From positions 62,001 to 126,000 of the forward strand of contig NZ_JAOEBG010000013.1 of NCBI RefSeq assembly GCF_029836165.1: DNA of 64,000 nucleotides, in the 5' to 3' direction. Below, in pieces: positions 16,933 through 25,286 of this stretch; the first letter of the stretch is position 1; each line of letters begins with the position of its first letter. The DNA is from Pseudomonas sp. GD04091 (GTDB lineage: Bacteria > Pseudomonadota > Gammaproteobacteria > Pseudomonadales > Pseudomonadaceae). Made by a program: the position numbers and the translations under genes. Under the pieces are notes generated by a model. The model was not told the DNA's origin, did not search any database, and was given only the letters and a program-made list of their open reading frames with translations.

Positions 16933-18162
16933 TCAACGCTCGCCGCGCAACATCTCCTTCGGCACATACTTGCCAATCTCATACTTGCCGATCGCCGCCC
17001 GGTGCACTTCATCCGGCCCGTCGGCCAGGCGCAGGGTACGCTGCATCGCGTACATGTACGCCAGCGGGAAATCACCGCTCACCCCTGCCCCGCCGTGAAT
17101 CTGGATGGCCCGGTCGATCACCTTCAGCGCGACGTTGGGCGCCACCACCTTGATCTGTGCGATCTCGCTGCGCGCGACCTTGTTGCCGACGGTGTCCATC
17201 ATGTAAGCGGCCTTAAGTGTCAACAGCCGCGCCATGTCGATCTCCATCCGCGAGTCGGCGATCTTGTCGACGTTGCCCCCCAGCCGCGCCAAGGGTCGGC
17301 CGAAAGCGGTGCGTTCCACCGAGCGTTTGCACATCAGCTCCAGGGCGCGTTCAGCCATGCCGATCGAGCGCATGCAGTGGTGGATCCGGCCCGGGCCGAG
17401 GCGGCCCTGGGCGATCTCGAAGCCACGGCCCTCGCCAAGGATCACGTTGTCATAAGGCACCCGCACATTCTCGAACAGCACCTCGGCATGGCCATGGGGC
17501 GCGTCGTCGTAGCCGAACACCGGCAACGGCCTAACGATCTTCACCCCCGGCGTTTCGGTGGGCACCAGGATCATCGAGTGCTGCTGGTGGCGTTGGCCGT
17601 CGGGGTTGGACAGGCCCATGAAGATCATCACCTTACAACGCGGGTCGCAGGCGCCGGAGGTCCACCACTTGCGACCGTTGATCACCCACTCGTCGCCGTC
17701 GCGCACAGCGGTGGCGGCCATGTTGGTGGCATCCGAGGAGGCCACGTCTGGTTCGGTCATGGCGAACGCCGAACGGATCTCGCCGCGCAGCAGCGGCTCC
17801 AGCCACTGGCGCTTCTGCGCCTCGCTGCCGTAGCGCACCAGCACTTCCATGTTGCCGGTGTCCGGCGCCGAACAGTTGAACGGCTCGGGCCCCAGCAGCG
17901 AGCGCCCCATGATTTCGGCCAGGGGCGCGTACTCGAGGTTGCTCAGCCCCGCGCCATACTCGGACTCGGGCAGAAACAGGTTCCACAGCCCTTCGGCACG
18001 GGCCTTGGCCTTGAGCGCCTCCATGATCGCGGTGGGCTGCCAGCGATCACCCTCGGCGACCTGGCGCTCGAACACCGGCTCGGCGGGGTAGACGTATGCA
18101 TCCATGAATGCGCTGACGCGCTCGCGCAGTGCCTGGACCTTGGGCGAATAGGCGAAATCCAT
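16933..18162 (-). CDS. acyl-CoA dehydrogenase (ACAD10/11-like)
   Basis: This 409-residue FAD enzyme starts with MDFAYSPKVQALRERVSAFMD. It has the FAD/substrate motifs AFAMTEPDVASSDATN and INGRKWWTSGACDPRC, and ends with the flavin-site stretch QIHGGAGVSGDFPLAYMYAMQRTLRLADGPDEVH (read in parts). That pattern marks the ACAD11-like branch, which in other species oxidises odd or hydroxylated acyl-CoA substrates. It dehydrogenates an acyl-CoA at the alpha-beta position. A LysR gene is divergent from it across 140 bp and is its likely regulator. Confidence 0.93.
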   Translation of the reverse strand: MDFAYSPKVQALRERVSAFMDAYVYPAEPVFERQVAEGDRWQPTAIMEALKAKARAEGLWNLFLPESEYGAGLSNLEYAPLAEIMGRSLLGPEPFNCSAPDTGNMEVLVRYGSEAQKRQWLEPLLRGEIRSAFAMTEPDVASSDATNMAATAVRDGDEWVINGRKWWTSGACDPRCKVMIFMGLSNPDGQRHQQHSMILVPTETPGVKIVRPLPVFGYDDAPHGHAEVLFENVRVPYDNVILGEGRGFEIAQGRLGPGRIHHCMRSIGMAERALELMCKRSVERTAFGRPLARLGGNVDKIADSRMEIDMARLLTLKAAYMMDTVGNKVARSEIAQIKVVAPNVALKVIDRAIQIHGGAGVSGDFPLAYMYAMQRTLRLADGPDEVHRAAIGKYEIGKYVPKEMLRGER

Positions 18163-18253
18163 CGGGGCTACCTTCAGTCAATGAAGAACATGGTCCTGAG
18201 CCTAGAACAGCCACCCTTCATCCACCTAGTCTATTTTCTGCGTGTATAAACAT

Positions 18254-18270
18254 TCATAACCAATATATGA
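18254..18270. promoter_or_regulatory. candidate LysR operator in the divergent gap
   Basis: TCATA-N7-TATGA is a perfect inverted repeat of 17 bases, and its inner T...A spacing fits the T-N11-A style of LysR boxes. It lies 33 bp before the LysR start and 92 bp before the acyl-CoA dehydrogenase start, in the most A/T-rich part of the gap. Confidence 0.5.
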
Positions 18271-18302
18271 TCGCTCCATAACTCCAACAAAGAGCGGCGC
18301 CC

Positions 18303-19238
18303 ATGAACCTCAGCAAGGTCGACCTCAACCTGTTCATCGTCTTCGACGCCATCTACACCGAAGCCAACCTGACCCGCGCCGGGCAGATCGTCGGCATCAC
18401 CCAGCCGGCGGTGTCCAACGCCCTGTCCCGCCTGCGCGAGACCTTCAACGACCCGCTGTTCGTGCGCACCGCCCAGGGCATGGTGCCCACGCCCATGGCG
18501 CAGAACATCATCGGCCCAGTGCGCAACGCCCTGGCGCTGCTGCGCACCTCGGTGCAGGAAAGTCGCATCTTCAATCCGCTGCAGGCGAGCAAGACCTTCC
18601 GTATCAGCATGACCGACCTGACCGAGGCGGTGATCCTGCCGCCACTGTTCCAGCGCCTGCGGCGCCTGGCTCCGGCGCTGGTGATCGAGAGCTTCCTGTG
18701 CAAGCGCCGCGAAACCACCAAGGAGCTGGCCGCCGGACGCCTGGACTTCGCCGTCGATGCGCCGCTGAACACCGACCCGCAGGTGCGGCACGTCAAGCTG
18801 ATGCAGGACCACTACGTCTGCGCCATGCGCCCCGGCCATCCGCTGGCCGACAGCAAACTCACCCTCGACAGCTACCTGGGCATGACCCACATCCATATCT
18901 CCAGCCGCCGCAACGGCCTGGGCTATGTCGACCTGGCCCTGGGCAAGATGGGCGTGCAGCGCCGTGTCGCCCTGCGCTCGCAGCACTACCTGATGGCCTC
19001 GCAGGTGCTGCAGCAGACCGACATGGTGATGACCGTCCCCGAGCGCTTCGCCCGCCGTCACCAGTTGCGCTACCAGCCCTTGCCTGTGGAGGTGCCAGCG
19101 CTGGAAACCCACCTGTACTGGCATGAAAGCACCGACCAGGATCCGGCCAATCGCTGGATGCGCGAGCAGATCATCGAATTGTGCGAACGGGTGGTGGTAC
19201 AGGACCAGCAGGCGCTGGAAAACGCGCAACCCGCCTGA
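18303..19238 (+). CDS. LysR family transcriptional regulator
   Basis: This 311-residue protein begins MNLSKVDLNLFIVFDAIYTEANLTRAGQ (read in parts) and has a winged HTH at about residues 6-65 with ITQPAVSNALSRLRETFNDPLFVR. This N-terminus is typical of the NodD/LeuO/PcpR-like branch. The C-terminal periplasmic-binding-like domain has SFLCKRRETTKELAAGRLDF in its first lobe. It is transcribed away from the acyl-CoA dehydrogenase, its probable target. The inducer is unknown. Confidence 0.92.
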   Translation: MNLSKVDLNLFIVFDAIYTEANLTRAGQIVGITQPAVSNALSRLRETFNDPLFVRTAQGMVPTPMAQNIIGPVRNALALLRTSVQESRIFNPLQASKTFRISMTDLTEAVILPPLFQRLRRLAPALVIESFLCKRRETTKELAAGRLDFAVDAPLNTDPQVRHVKLMQDHYVCAMRPGHPLADSKLTLDSYLGMTHIHISSRRNGLGYVDLALGKMGVQRRVALRSQHYLMASQVLQQTDMVMTVPERFARRHQLRYQPLPVEVPALETHLYWHESTDQDPANRWMREQIIELCERVVVQDQQALENAQPA

Positions 19239-19241
19239 GAA

Positions 19242-19257
19242 GTTTTTTCCAAAAAAC
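19242..19257. other. T/A-rich inverted repeat in a low-GC gap
   Basis: GTTTTTT-CC-AAAAAAC is a 7-bp inverted repeat just after the LysR stop. It opens a stretch to about 19330 that is strikingly A/T-rich for this genome. The loop is too short for a strong hairpin, so the region is more likely a bent-DNA or promoter region for the following gene, with partial use as a terminator. Confidence 0.35.
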
Positions 19258-19393
19258 CGCAATTTTGTAGAAAAAAAAATTATTAAAATCGCCACTTGAT
19301 ACGGATAAGGAAAAATATTCATATCCATTACTGCCTAACATGCTGTTCATGGACGCCGAATGGCGGTGTCCCCGCACGGACCCGCACGCGATC

Positions 19394-20548
19394 ATGTCCA
19401 GCACCCCGCTCTACTTCGACTACGCCGCCACCACCCCGGTCGATGACCGGGTCATCGAAGCCATGCTTGGCTGCCTTGGCCGTTCGACGAACTTCGGCAA
19501 CCCGGCGTCCAGCGGACACTTCCATGGCCAGGCGGCTCGCGAGGCGGTGGAGCAGGCCCGTCGCCAGGTGGCCGAGCGGGTCGGCGCGCACGCCGACGAC
19601 CTGGTCTGGACCTCCGGCGCCACCGAGTCCAACAACCTCGCCCTCAAAGGCATCGCCCAGGGCTTCGACCATCCCGGACACCTGATCACCAGCCAGCTCG
19701 AGCACAAGGCCGTGCTCGACACCGCCGCCGAACTGGAGCGCCAGGGTTGGTCAGTGACCCGCCTGGCCCCGGACGCTCACGGCCTGATCCAGGCCGACGC
19801 CGTGCAGGCGGCGCTGCGCCCGGACACACGGCTGGTGTCGCTGATGGCGGTGAACAACGAGCTGGGCACGCTCACCGACTTTGCCAACATCGGCGCGCGG
19901 GTTCGCGAACACGGCGCACTGCTGCATGTGGATGCGGCCCAGGCGGTGGGCAAGCTGGTGATCGATCTGGCACATCAGCCCGTGGACCTGATGTCGTTCT
20001 CGGCCCACAAGATCTATGGCCCCAAAGGCATCGGCGCGCTCTACGTCGGCCCTCGCGCCCGTCCGGTGATGCGCGCGCAGATGCATGGCGGCGGCCACGA
20101 GCGCGGGCTGCGCTCCGGCACCCTGGCCACCCACCAGATCGTCGGCATGGGCAGCGCCTTCGCCCTCGCCGGCCAGCCGGGCGAGCCGGAGTACCAGCGT
20201 TTGGAGCGACTCGCCCAACGCCTGCGCGAAGGCCTGCTGGCCTTGCCTGGGGTCACGCTCAATGGCTGCGCGCTGCAACGCATTCCGCATACCCTCAACC
20301 TGTGCATCGATGCCAAGGGTTTCAACAGCTTGGTCCTGACGGGCGAACTGGCACTGTCCAGTACGTCGGCGTGCAACTCGGCGAGCAACGCGGCCTCCCA
20401 TGTGCTGCTGGCACTAGGGCTCGACGAACGCCAGGCACGCAGCAGCGTGCGTCTGAGCATCGGGCGGTATACCAGTGAAGCCGATGTGGATGGCGCGATT
20501 GCCGTGTTCAAGCGGGTCGTCACAGCCGCTGCGGTGGCGCTCTGGTAG
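19394..20548 (+). CDS. cysteine desulfurase-like PLP enzyme (NifS/IscS family)
   Basis: This 384-residue aminotransferase class V protein has YFDYAATTPVD at the start, the sulfur-donor/PLP region SGATESNNLALKGIA, the PLP lysine in SFSAHKIYGPKGIGALYV, the RSGTLATHQIVGMG motif and a late active-site cysteine in STSACNSAS. It removes sulfur from cysteine for clusters or thio-modification. It is a stand-alone copy without iscU, iscA or hsc genes. The loop STSACNSAS differs from the SGSACTS type of IscS I expect. I used the ATG at 19394 rather than a frame that starts 54 bases earlier. Confidence 0.9.
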   Translation: MSSTPLYFDYAATTPVDDRVIEAMLGCLGRSTNFGNPASSGHFHGQAAREAVEQARRQVAERVGAHADDLVWTSGATESNNLALKGIAQGFDHPGHLITSQLEHKAVLDTAAELERQGWSVTRLAPDAHGLIQADAVQAALRPDTRLVSLMAVNNELGTLTDFANIGARVREHGALLHVDAAQAVGKLVIDLAHQPVDLMSFSAHKIYGPKGIGALYVGPRARPVMRAQMHGGGHERGLRSGTLATHQIVGMGSAFALAGQPGEPEYQRLERLAQRLREGLLALPGVTLNGCALQRIPHTLNLCIDAKGFNSLVLTGELALSSTSACNSASNAASHVLLALGLDERQARSSVRLSIGRYTSEADVDGAIAVFKRVVTAAAVALW

Positions 20549-20669
20549 GGGCACGTAGCCGGGGCTGACGCCTTCGCCCACCGCAGGAGCGTCAGCCCGC
20601 AGATTCACATGGCGGCCGAACCGCAACAATGGCATCGTGCAGCTTTCCCCAGCGCACAGGACGCGCTCC

Positions 20670-21302
20670 ATGACACTGCACCTCTGGCTCACCTTTTCCC
20701 TCGCCTACCTGCTCACCTCGCTCATCCCCGGGCCCAACGTCCTGCTGACCGTGCGCAACGCCTTGCGCCATGGCCCATCGGGCATCGGCATGAGCTTGTT
20801 GGGCAACCTCACCGCGCAGCTGTTGGCAATCACTGCCGTGGCCATGGGCGTGGGCGCCTTGCTGATTTCGCTGCCCACGGCGTTCCTGGCGCTGAAGCTG
20901 GCGGGTGCCGGGTACCTCATCTATCTGGGTGTACGCCAGTTGTTCTTGCGCAACGCGCCAAAATTGTCGGCCACTGCGCCGACCCCGCCTGCGGCGCAGG
21001 CACGATGGCGCATCGCCATGGAAGCGTTCCTGGTCTCGGCGAGCAATCCGAAAAGCCTGATGTTCTTCGTCGCCTTCCTGCCCCAGTTCCTCGAACCCGG
21101 CCGATCGATCCTCACTCAGTTCGCGGCGATGTACGTGAGCATGGCGGTGATCGTCTGCGTGGTGCATTCGTTCTATAGCTTCACCGCGTATCGCTTCGGC
21201 CAGCAGGTGAAAGCCTCAACCATCGCCGCTTGGTTCAAGCGTGCCAGCGGAGCGCTGTTCATCGGCCTTGGGATACGTCTGCTCAATACCAAAGCGGTGT
21301 AA
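20670..21302 (+). CDS. LysE/RhtB family amino-acid exporter
   Basis: This 210-residue protein has about six hydrophobic helices. The opening LTSLIPGPNVLLTVRNALRHG contains the SxxPGP motif that defines LysE/RhtB exporters, and SASNPKSLMFFVAFLPQF is their second conserved block. It should export an amino acid or analogue by proton exchange. AGGA precedes the ATG at 20670. It stands alone, 121 bases after the desulfurase gene. The substrate is unknown. Confidence 0.92.
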   Translation: MTLHLWLTFSLAYLLTSLIPGPNVLLTVRNALRHGPSGIGMSLLGNLTAQLLAITAVAMGVGALLISLPTAFLALKLAGAGYLIYLGVRQLFLRNAPKLSATAPTPPAAQARWRIAMEAFLVSASNPKSLMFFVAFLPQFLEPGRSILTQFAAMYVSMAVIVCVVHSFYSFTAYRFGQQVKASTIAAWFKRASGALFIGLGIRLLNTKAV

Positions 21303-21358
21303 GTCCAGATCGGAGGTTTTAGCCTACCCGCTGTTGCGAAACGGCCTACAGTGAAATA

Positions 21359-21374
21359 CTGTATGCGCATACAG
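21359..21374. promoter_or_regulatory. LexA (SOS) box
   Basis: CTGTATGCGCATACAG is a perfect 16-base palindrome that matches the gammaproteobacterial LexA consensus CTGT-N8-ACAG exactly. It ends 19 bases before the start codon of the DUF1654-like gene, in a promoter-overlapping position, so LexA should repress that gene and the endonuclease gene behind it until DNA is damaged. Confidence 0.9.
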
Positions 21375-21393
21375 CAAAACAAGGACTCCCCCT

Positions 21394-21636
21394 GTGGCCG
21401 GCACCTCCGTCGCAACACCGAGCAGTTTTGAGCAACTGGGTCAGCGCATCCAGAAGATCATCAACAGCCCCACCGCGCAGCGCAGCCGTGCCGCGCTGAT
21501 CTTCCGCCTGGAGCACGAGTCGCCTGACGACTGGCACAACCTGCTCGCGGAAATCGCCGAGAACGACAATGTCACCCTCGCTCATCGCGACGACGGCGGC
21601 GTGCAGATCTTCTGGACCGTGCCAAAGGAAGACTGA
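21394..21636 (+). CDS. DUF1654-like small protein, SOS-regulated
   Basis: This 80-residue protein has a GTG start after AAGGA. The sequence SFEQLGQRIQKIINSPTAQ with SPDDWHNLLAEIAENDNVTL matches my memory of DUF1654, a small family of unknown function from pseudomonads. It is soluble, with no signal peptide. A perfect LexA box lies just upstream, and the endonuclease I gene starts only 6 bases after the stop, so both form one SOS operon. The function is unknown; control by LexA implies a role after DNA damage. Confidence 0.85.
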   Translation: MAGTSVATPSSFEQLGQRIQKIINSPTAQRSRAALIFRLEHESPDDWHNLLAEIAENDNVTLAHRDDGGVQIFWTVPKED

Positions 21637-21642
21637 CCGTAC

Positions 21643-22335
21643 ATGAGAGTTTCGCTTTTCGCTGCCGCCTGCCTGCTGTTGACCACCGCCCCCGCCCACG
21701 CCGATGCTCCGCGCACCTTCCAGGAAGCCAAGAAGGTCGCGTGGCGTCTGTATGCGCCGCAATCCACCGAGTTCTACTGTGGCTGCAAGTACAAGGGTAA
21801 CAAGGTCGACCTGGCCTCCTGCGGCTATGAACCCCGCAAGAACCTGCAACGCGCCTCGCGCATCGAGTGGGAACATATCGTCCCGGCCTGGCAGATCGGC
21901 CACCAGCGTCAGTGCTGGCAGAGCGGCGGGCGCAAGAATTGCTCGCGCCACGACACGGTCTACCAGCGCGCGGAAGCCGACCTGCACAACCTGGTACCGA
22001 GCATCGGCGAGGTCAATGGCGATCGCAGCAACTACAGCTTCGGCTGGCTGCCCGAGCAGCGTGGTCAATATGGGGCCTGCCTCACCCAGGTCGATTTCAA
22101 GGCCAAGAAGGTGATGCCACGCCCATCGATCCGCGGCATGATCGCGCGCACCTACTTCTACATGAGCAAGCAGTACGACCTGCGCCTGTCGAAGCAGGAC
22201 CGCCAGCTGTTCGAGGCCTGGAACAAGACCTATCCACCACAAACCTGGGAGCTGCAGCGCAACCAGCAAGTGGCCTGCGTGATGGGGCGTGGCAACGACT
22301 TCGTCGGGCCGGTCAATATGAAAGCCTGTGGCTGA
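21643..22335 (+). CDS. endA: secreted/periplasmic endonuclease I (EndA family)
   Basis: This 230-residue protein starts with a signal peptide (MRVSLFAAACLLLTTAPAHA, cleavage near residue 20). It has the beta-beta-alpha metal nuclease site EWEHIVPAWQIG, with the catalytic His, and DLHNLVPSIGEVNGDRSN, which binds Mg2+ or Ca2+. Many cysteines (STEFYCGCKY, SCGYE, QCWQ, NCSRH) should form the disulfides known in Vvn/EndA nucleases. It cuts DNA and RNA outside the cytoplasm. It shares a LexA-controlled transcript with the DUF1654-like gene. Confidence 0.93.
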   Translation: MRVSLFAAACLLLTTAPAHADAPRTFQEAKKVAWRLYAPQSTEFYCGCKYKGNKVDLASCGYEPRKNLQRASRIEWEHIVPAWQIGHQRQCWQSGGRKNCSRHDTVYQRAEADLHNLVPSIGEVNGDRSNYSFGWLPEQRGQYGACLTQVDFKAKKVMPRPSIRGMIARTYFYMSKQYDLRLSKQDRQLFEAWNKTYPPQTWELQRNQQVACVMGRGNDFVGPVNMKACG

Positions 22336-22341
22336 GCCGGC

Positions 22342-22767
22342 TCAAGTCAGCGCGCGCAGGTAGGCGCTGGCCTGCTGGTAGCGGGAGAGCCGAGCGAGGT
22401 CCGCGGGGCCGGGGCTGGGGATACGCGACAGGTCGCTGTTGTCGGCCAGGTCCGCCAGCTTGACCTGGCGCGCCAGCGGGTCGACGCCCAGGCGCACGAC
22501 AAAGGCCTCGTAGCTCTCCCCTTCACGCCGGCTGAGTGCCAGCAGCGCGGCGAGGATCTTGAGCGGGAAGCCTTCACGGGCCAGATCGGACAGCGTCAGG
22601 GGCGTGTCTTCCAGCACATCGTGGAGCACCGCCACAATCCGTTGCTCGGGCGTGACCACCCGCGCCATCACCCGCAGCGGGTGGAGTATGTAGGCGGCTC
22701 CACCCTTGTCGTACTGTCCGTCATGTGCCCTGGTGGCCACGGCGATGGCCCTTTCCAGCGTTGCCAT
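22342..22767 (-). CDS. small HD-domain hydrolase, MESH1-like (possible (p)ppGpp hydrolase)
   Basis: This 141-residue protein is an HD domain of the RelA/SpoT type. It shows AHDGQYDKGGAAYILHPLRVM, then VAVLHDVLEDTPLTLSDL, which carries the metal-binding HD and the ED pair used by SpoT and Mesh1 for (p)ppGpp hydrolysis, and VKLADLADNSDLSR. There is no synthetase domain. GGGGAG precedes the ATG at 22767. It is usually annotated as a stand-alone HD or GTP pyrophosphohydrolase; the substrate is inferred from motifs. Confidence 0.85.
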   Translation of the reverse strand: MATLERAIAVATRAHDGQYDKGGAAYILHPLRVMARVVTPEQRIVAVLHDVLEDTPLTLSDLAREGFPLKILAALLALSRREGESYEAFVVRLGVDPLARQVKLADLADNSDLSRIPSPGPADLARLSRYQQASAYLRALT

Positions 22768-22859
22768 GAGGCGCTCCCCCATTCAACCCCTGCCACGTTC
22801 AGCATAGCTGCGACCTTGCAGCTGTGACAGTTTCGCCGAGGTATCCGTTCCAGCGTGGG

Positions 22860-23429
22860 TCAGCGCTTGACGCCGTGCTGGATGACGATCGAATCGGTCC
22901 CCAGCTTGGCCATCACTTCAGCCTTGCGTGCATCGGCCTGGTCCCGGGTCGGGAACGGGCCCAGCAATACCACTGGCTTGCCGTCACGGTATTCGACCCA
23001 GGAAGGAATGCCCTTTTCGATCAGCCGCGCGGTCATGTCGGTCAGTGCCCCCATGTTCGGGCCCTGGATCACTTCCACGTCCCAGCCTTCGGGCGCCGGC
23101 TGGTCGGCGAGCGCGTCGGCCCGGCGCTGCAAGTCGGCGCCGCCGCAAAGTTCGCGGATACGCAGGTTGTTGCCCGTCTCGTCGATGAGGATCTCGTACT
23201 GGCCGTCATGCTTGATGGCCACGTAGCTGCGGTAGGGCTCATACTGCCCGGCGTCGTCCTTGCCACGCACCTGGCCACAGATGGAACCCTGGGTGTCGAA
23301 CCGCACGTTGGCGAACTTGGCCGTCTTGGGGTTGTTCAGGTGCTCGGCCACCTGCTTGTGCACGCCTTCGACCTCGTTGTCACAGCCCGCCAGGGCCAGC
23401 ACCGCCATTACCACCGCCAGTTTGCGCAC
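22860..23429 (-). CDS. predicted lipoprotein with SPOR-like C-terminus
   Basis: This 189-residue protein begins at a GTG preceded by GGAGG. It has a lipobox VLALAGC, so it should be lipid-anchored at Cys18. The C-terminal half (LGPFPTRDQADARKAEVMAKLG) has the look of a SPOR or peptidoglycan-binding domain. The middle part (HLNNPKTAKFANVRFDTQG) fits no family I can name. The longer frame upstream is not supported by a ribosome binding site. It stands alone and ends at 22860. Confidence 0.75.
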   Translation of the reverse strand: MRKLAVVMAVLALAGCDNEVEGVHKQVAEHLNNPKTAKFANVRFDTQGSICGQVRGKDDAGQYEPYRSYVAIKHDGQYEILIDETGNNLRIRELCGGADLQRRADALADQPAPEGWDVEVIQGPNMGALTDMTARLIEKGIPSWVEYRDGKPVVLLGPFPTRDQADARKAEVMAKLGTDSIVIQHGVKR

Positions 23430-23550
23430 GCGTCTACCTCCAGATTCGAAGGGGCGCATTCTAGCATGAGCGGGAGCGATAACCGGCGGGGTGAAGCGGT
23501 AGCGGACAGTTGCAACGTATGTCGTAGGAAGCTGCAGATTCAAACGTAAG

Positions 23551-23585
23551 AAAACGCCGCCATACCTCAGGCATGGCGGCGTTTT
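23551..23585. terminator. bidirectional terminator after ahpF
   Basis: AAAACGCCGCCAT (23551-23563) and ATGGCGGCGTTTT (23573-23585) make a perfect 13-bp stem with a 9-base loop. A tracts and T tracts flank both sides, so it can stop ahpF transcripts from the right and could also act from the left. Confidence 0.9.
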
Positions 23586-23600
23586 CGTCACAGCCGCGAC

Positions 23601-25163
23601 TCAGGCCGGCGCCGAGGTGCGGATCAGGTGGTCGAAGGCGGCCAGCGAGGCCTTGGCGCCCTCGCCCACGGCGATGACGATCTGCTTGTATGGCACCGTG
23701 GTCACGTCACCGGCGGCGAACACGCCGGGGATGCTGGTCTGCCCCTTGGCGTCGACGATGATTTCGCCCCGTGGCGACAGCTCGACCGTACCCTTGAGCC
23801 AATCGGTGTTCGGCAGCAGACCGATCTGCACGAAGATGCCTTCCAGCGCCAGGTCGTGCAACGCGTCGGTGGTGCGATCCTTGTAGCGCAGGCCGGTCAC
23901 TTTCTCGCCATTGCCGACCACTTCGGTGGTCAGCGCACTGGTGATCACCTTGACGTTCGGCAGGCTGTGCAGCTTGCGCTGCAGCACGGCGTCGGCACGC
24001 AGCTGGCTGTCGAACTCGATCAGGGTCACCTGGGCGACGATGCCGGCCAGGTCGATGGCCGCTTCCACGCCGGAGTTGCCACCACCGATCACCGCAACGC
24101 GCTTGCCCTTGAACAACGGGCCGTCGCAATGCGGGCAGTAGGCCACACCACGGGCGCGGTACTCCTGCTCGCCCGGCACGTTCATCTCACGCCAGCGGGC
24201 ACCGGTGGCGAGAATCACGGTCTTGGCCTTGAGCGAGGCGCCACCAGCCAGGCGCACTTCGTGCAGGCCGCCATCAGTGGCCGGGACCAGCGTTTCACCG
24301 CGCTGCAGGTTCATGATGTCGACGTCGTACTGCTTGACGTGCTCTTCCAGCGCCGTGGCCAGCTTCGGCCCTTCGGTCTCCTGCACCGAGATGAAGTTCT
24401 CGATGGCCAGGGTATCGAGCACCTGGCCGCCGAAGCGTTCGGCAGCGACACCGGTGCGAATGCCTTTGCGTGCCGCATAGATCGCGGCCGCGGCACCGGC
24501 TGGGCCACCACCGACCACCAGCACGTCGAAGGCGTCCTTGGCGTTGATCTTCTCGGCCTGACGGGCACCGGCATTGGTGTCGATCTTGCCGAGGATCTCT
24601 TCCAGGCCCATGCGGCCCTGGCCAAACACTTCGCCGTTCAGGTAGATGCTCGGCACCGCCATGACCTTGCGGGCTTCGACTTCATCTTGGAACAGCGCGC
24701 CGTCGATGGCGACGTGACGCACGTTGGGGTTGAGCACCGCCATCAGGTTCAGCGCCTGAACCACGTCCGGGCAGTTCTGGCACGACAGCGAGAAGTAGGT
24801 CTCGAAGGTGAACTCGCCGTCCAAGGCCTGGATCTGCTCGATCACCTCGGCGCTGGCCTTGGATGGGTGGCCGCCGACCTGCAGCAGCGCCAGCACCAGG
24901 GAGGTGAATTCGTGGCCCATGGGAATGCCGGCGAAGCGCAGGCTGATATCGGCACCCGGGCGGTTGAGCGAGAACGATGGACGACGGGCGTCGTCACCCT
25001 CCGCGCGCAAGGTAATGAGATTCGACAGGCCGGCGATTTCCACCAGCAGGTCGTGCAGTTCGCGGGACTTCGCGCCGTCGTCGAGGGAGGCAACGATCTC
25101 GATCGGCTGGGTGACCCGCTCCAGGTAGGTTTTCAGTTGCGATTTAAGCGTGGCGTCCAACAT
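23601..25163 (-). CDS. ahpF: alkyl hydroperoxide reductase subunit F
   Basis: This 520-residue NADH:peroxiredoxin reductase has the expected AhpF length. An N-terminal thioredoxin-like tandem carries the redox pair in CQNCPDVV. The FAD domain starts FDVLVVGGGPAGAAAAIYAARKG, and the thioredoxin-reductase-type site is YCPHCDGPLF. It transfers electrons from NADH to AhpC. AAGGAA lies upstream of the start. ahpC is upstream on the same strand with a terminator between, so read-through or a separate promoter may drive ahpF. Confidence 0.97.
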   Translation of the reverse strand: MLDATLKSQLKTYLERVTQPIEIVASLDDGAKSRELHDLLVEIAGLSNLITLRAEGDDARRPSFSLNRPGADISLRFAGIPMGHEFTSLVLALLQVGGHPSKASAEVIEQIQALDGEFTFETYFSLSCQNCPDVVQALNLMAVLNPNVRHVAIDGALFQDEVEARKVMAVPSIYLNGEVFGQGRMGLEEILGKIDTNAGARQAEKINAKDAFDVLVVGGGPAGAAAAIYAARKGIRTGVAAERFGGQVLDTLAIENFISVQETEGPKLATALEEHVKQYDVDIMNLQRGETLVPATDGGLHEVRLAGGASLKAKTVILATGARWREMNVPGEQEYRARGVAYCPHCDGPLFKGKRVAVIGGGNSGVEAAIDLAGIVAQVTLIEFDSQLRADAVLQRKLHSLPNVKVITSALTTEVVGNGEKVTGLRYKDRTTDALHDLALEGIFVQIGLLPNTDWLKGTVELSPRGEIIVDAKGQTSIPGVFAAGDVTTVPYKQIVIAVGEGAKASLAAFDHLIRTSAPA

Positions 25164-25195
25164 ACGGGCGATTCCTTTTTCAATCTCGGATACAA

Positions 25196-25225
25196 AAACG
25201 CCCAGGCGATGTCGCCCGGGCGTTT
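25196..25225 (-). terminator. intrinsic terminator between ahpC and ahpF
   Basis: AAACGCCC-A-GGCG and CGCC-C-GGGCGTTT form a stem with one A/C mismatch and a 4-base loop, followed by A/T tracts. It lies 61 bases beyond the ahpC stop and before the ahpF start, so it should set a lower level of ahpF than of ahpC transcript. Confidence 0.8.
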
Positions 25226-25286
25226 GATGGGGCGGTAGAGGGTTCAGCTTTGGCGGCTGCTTACCGCCCGCGACTGACGCATGGCC

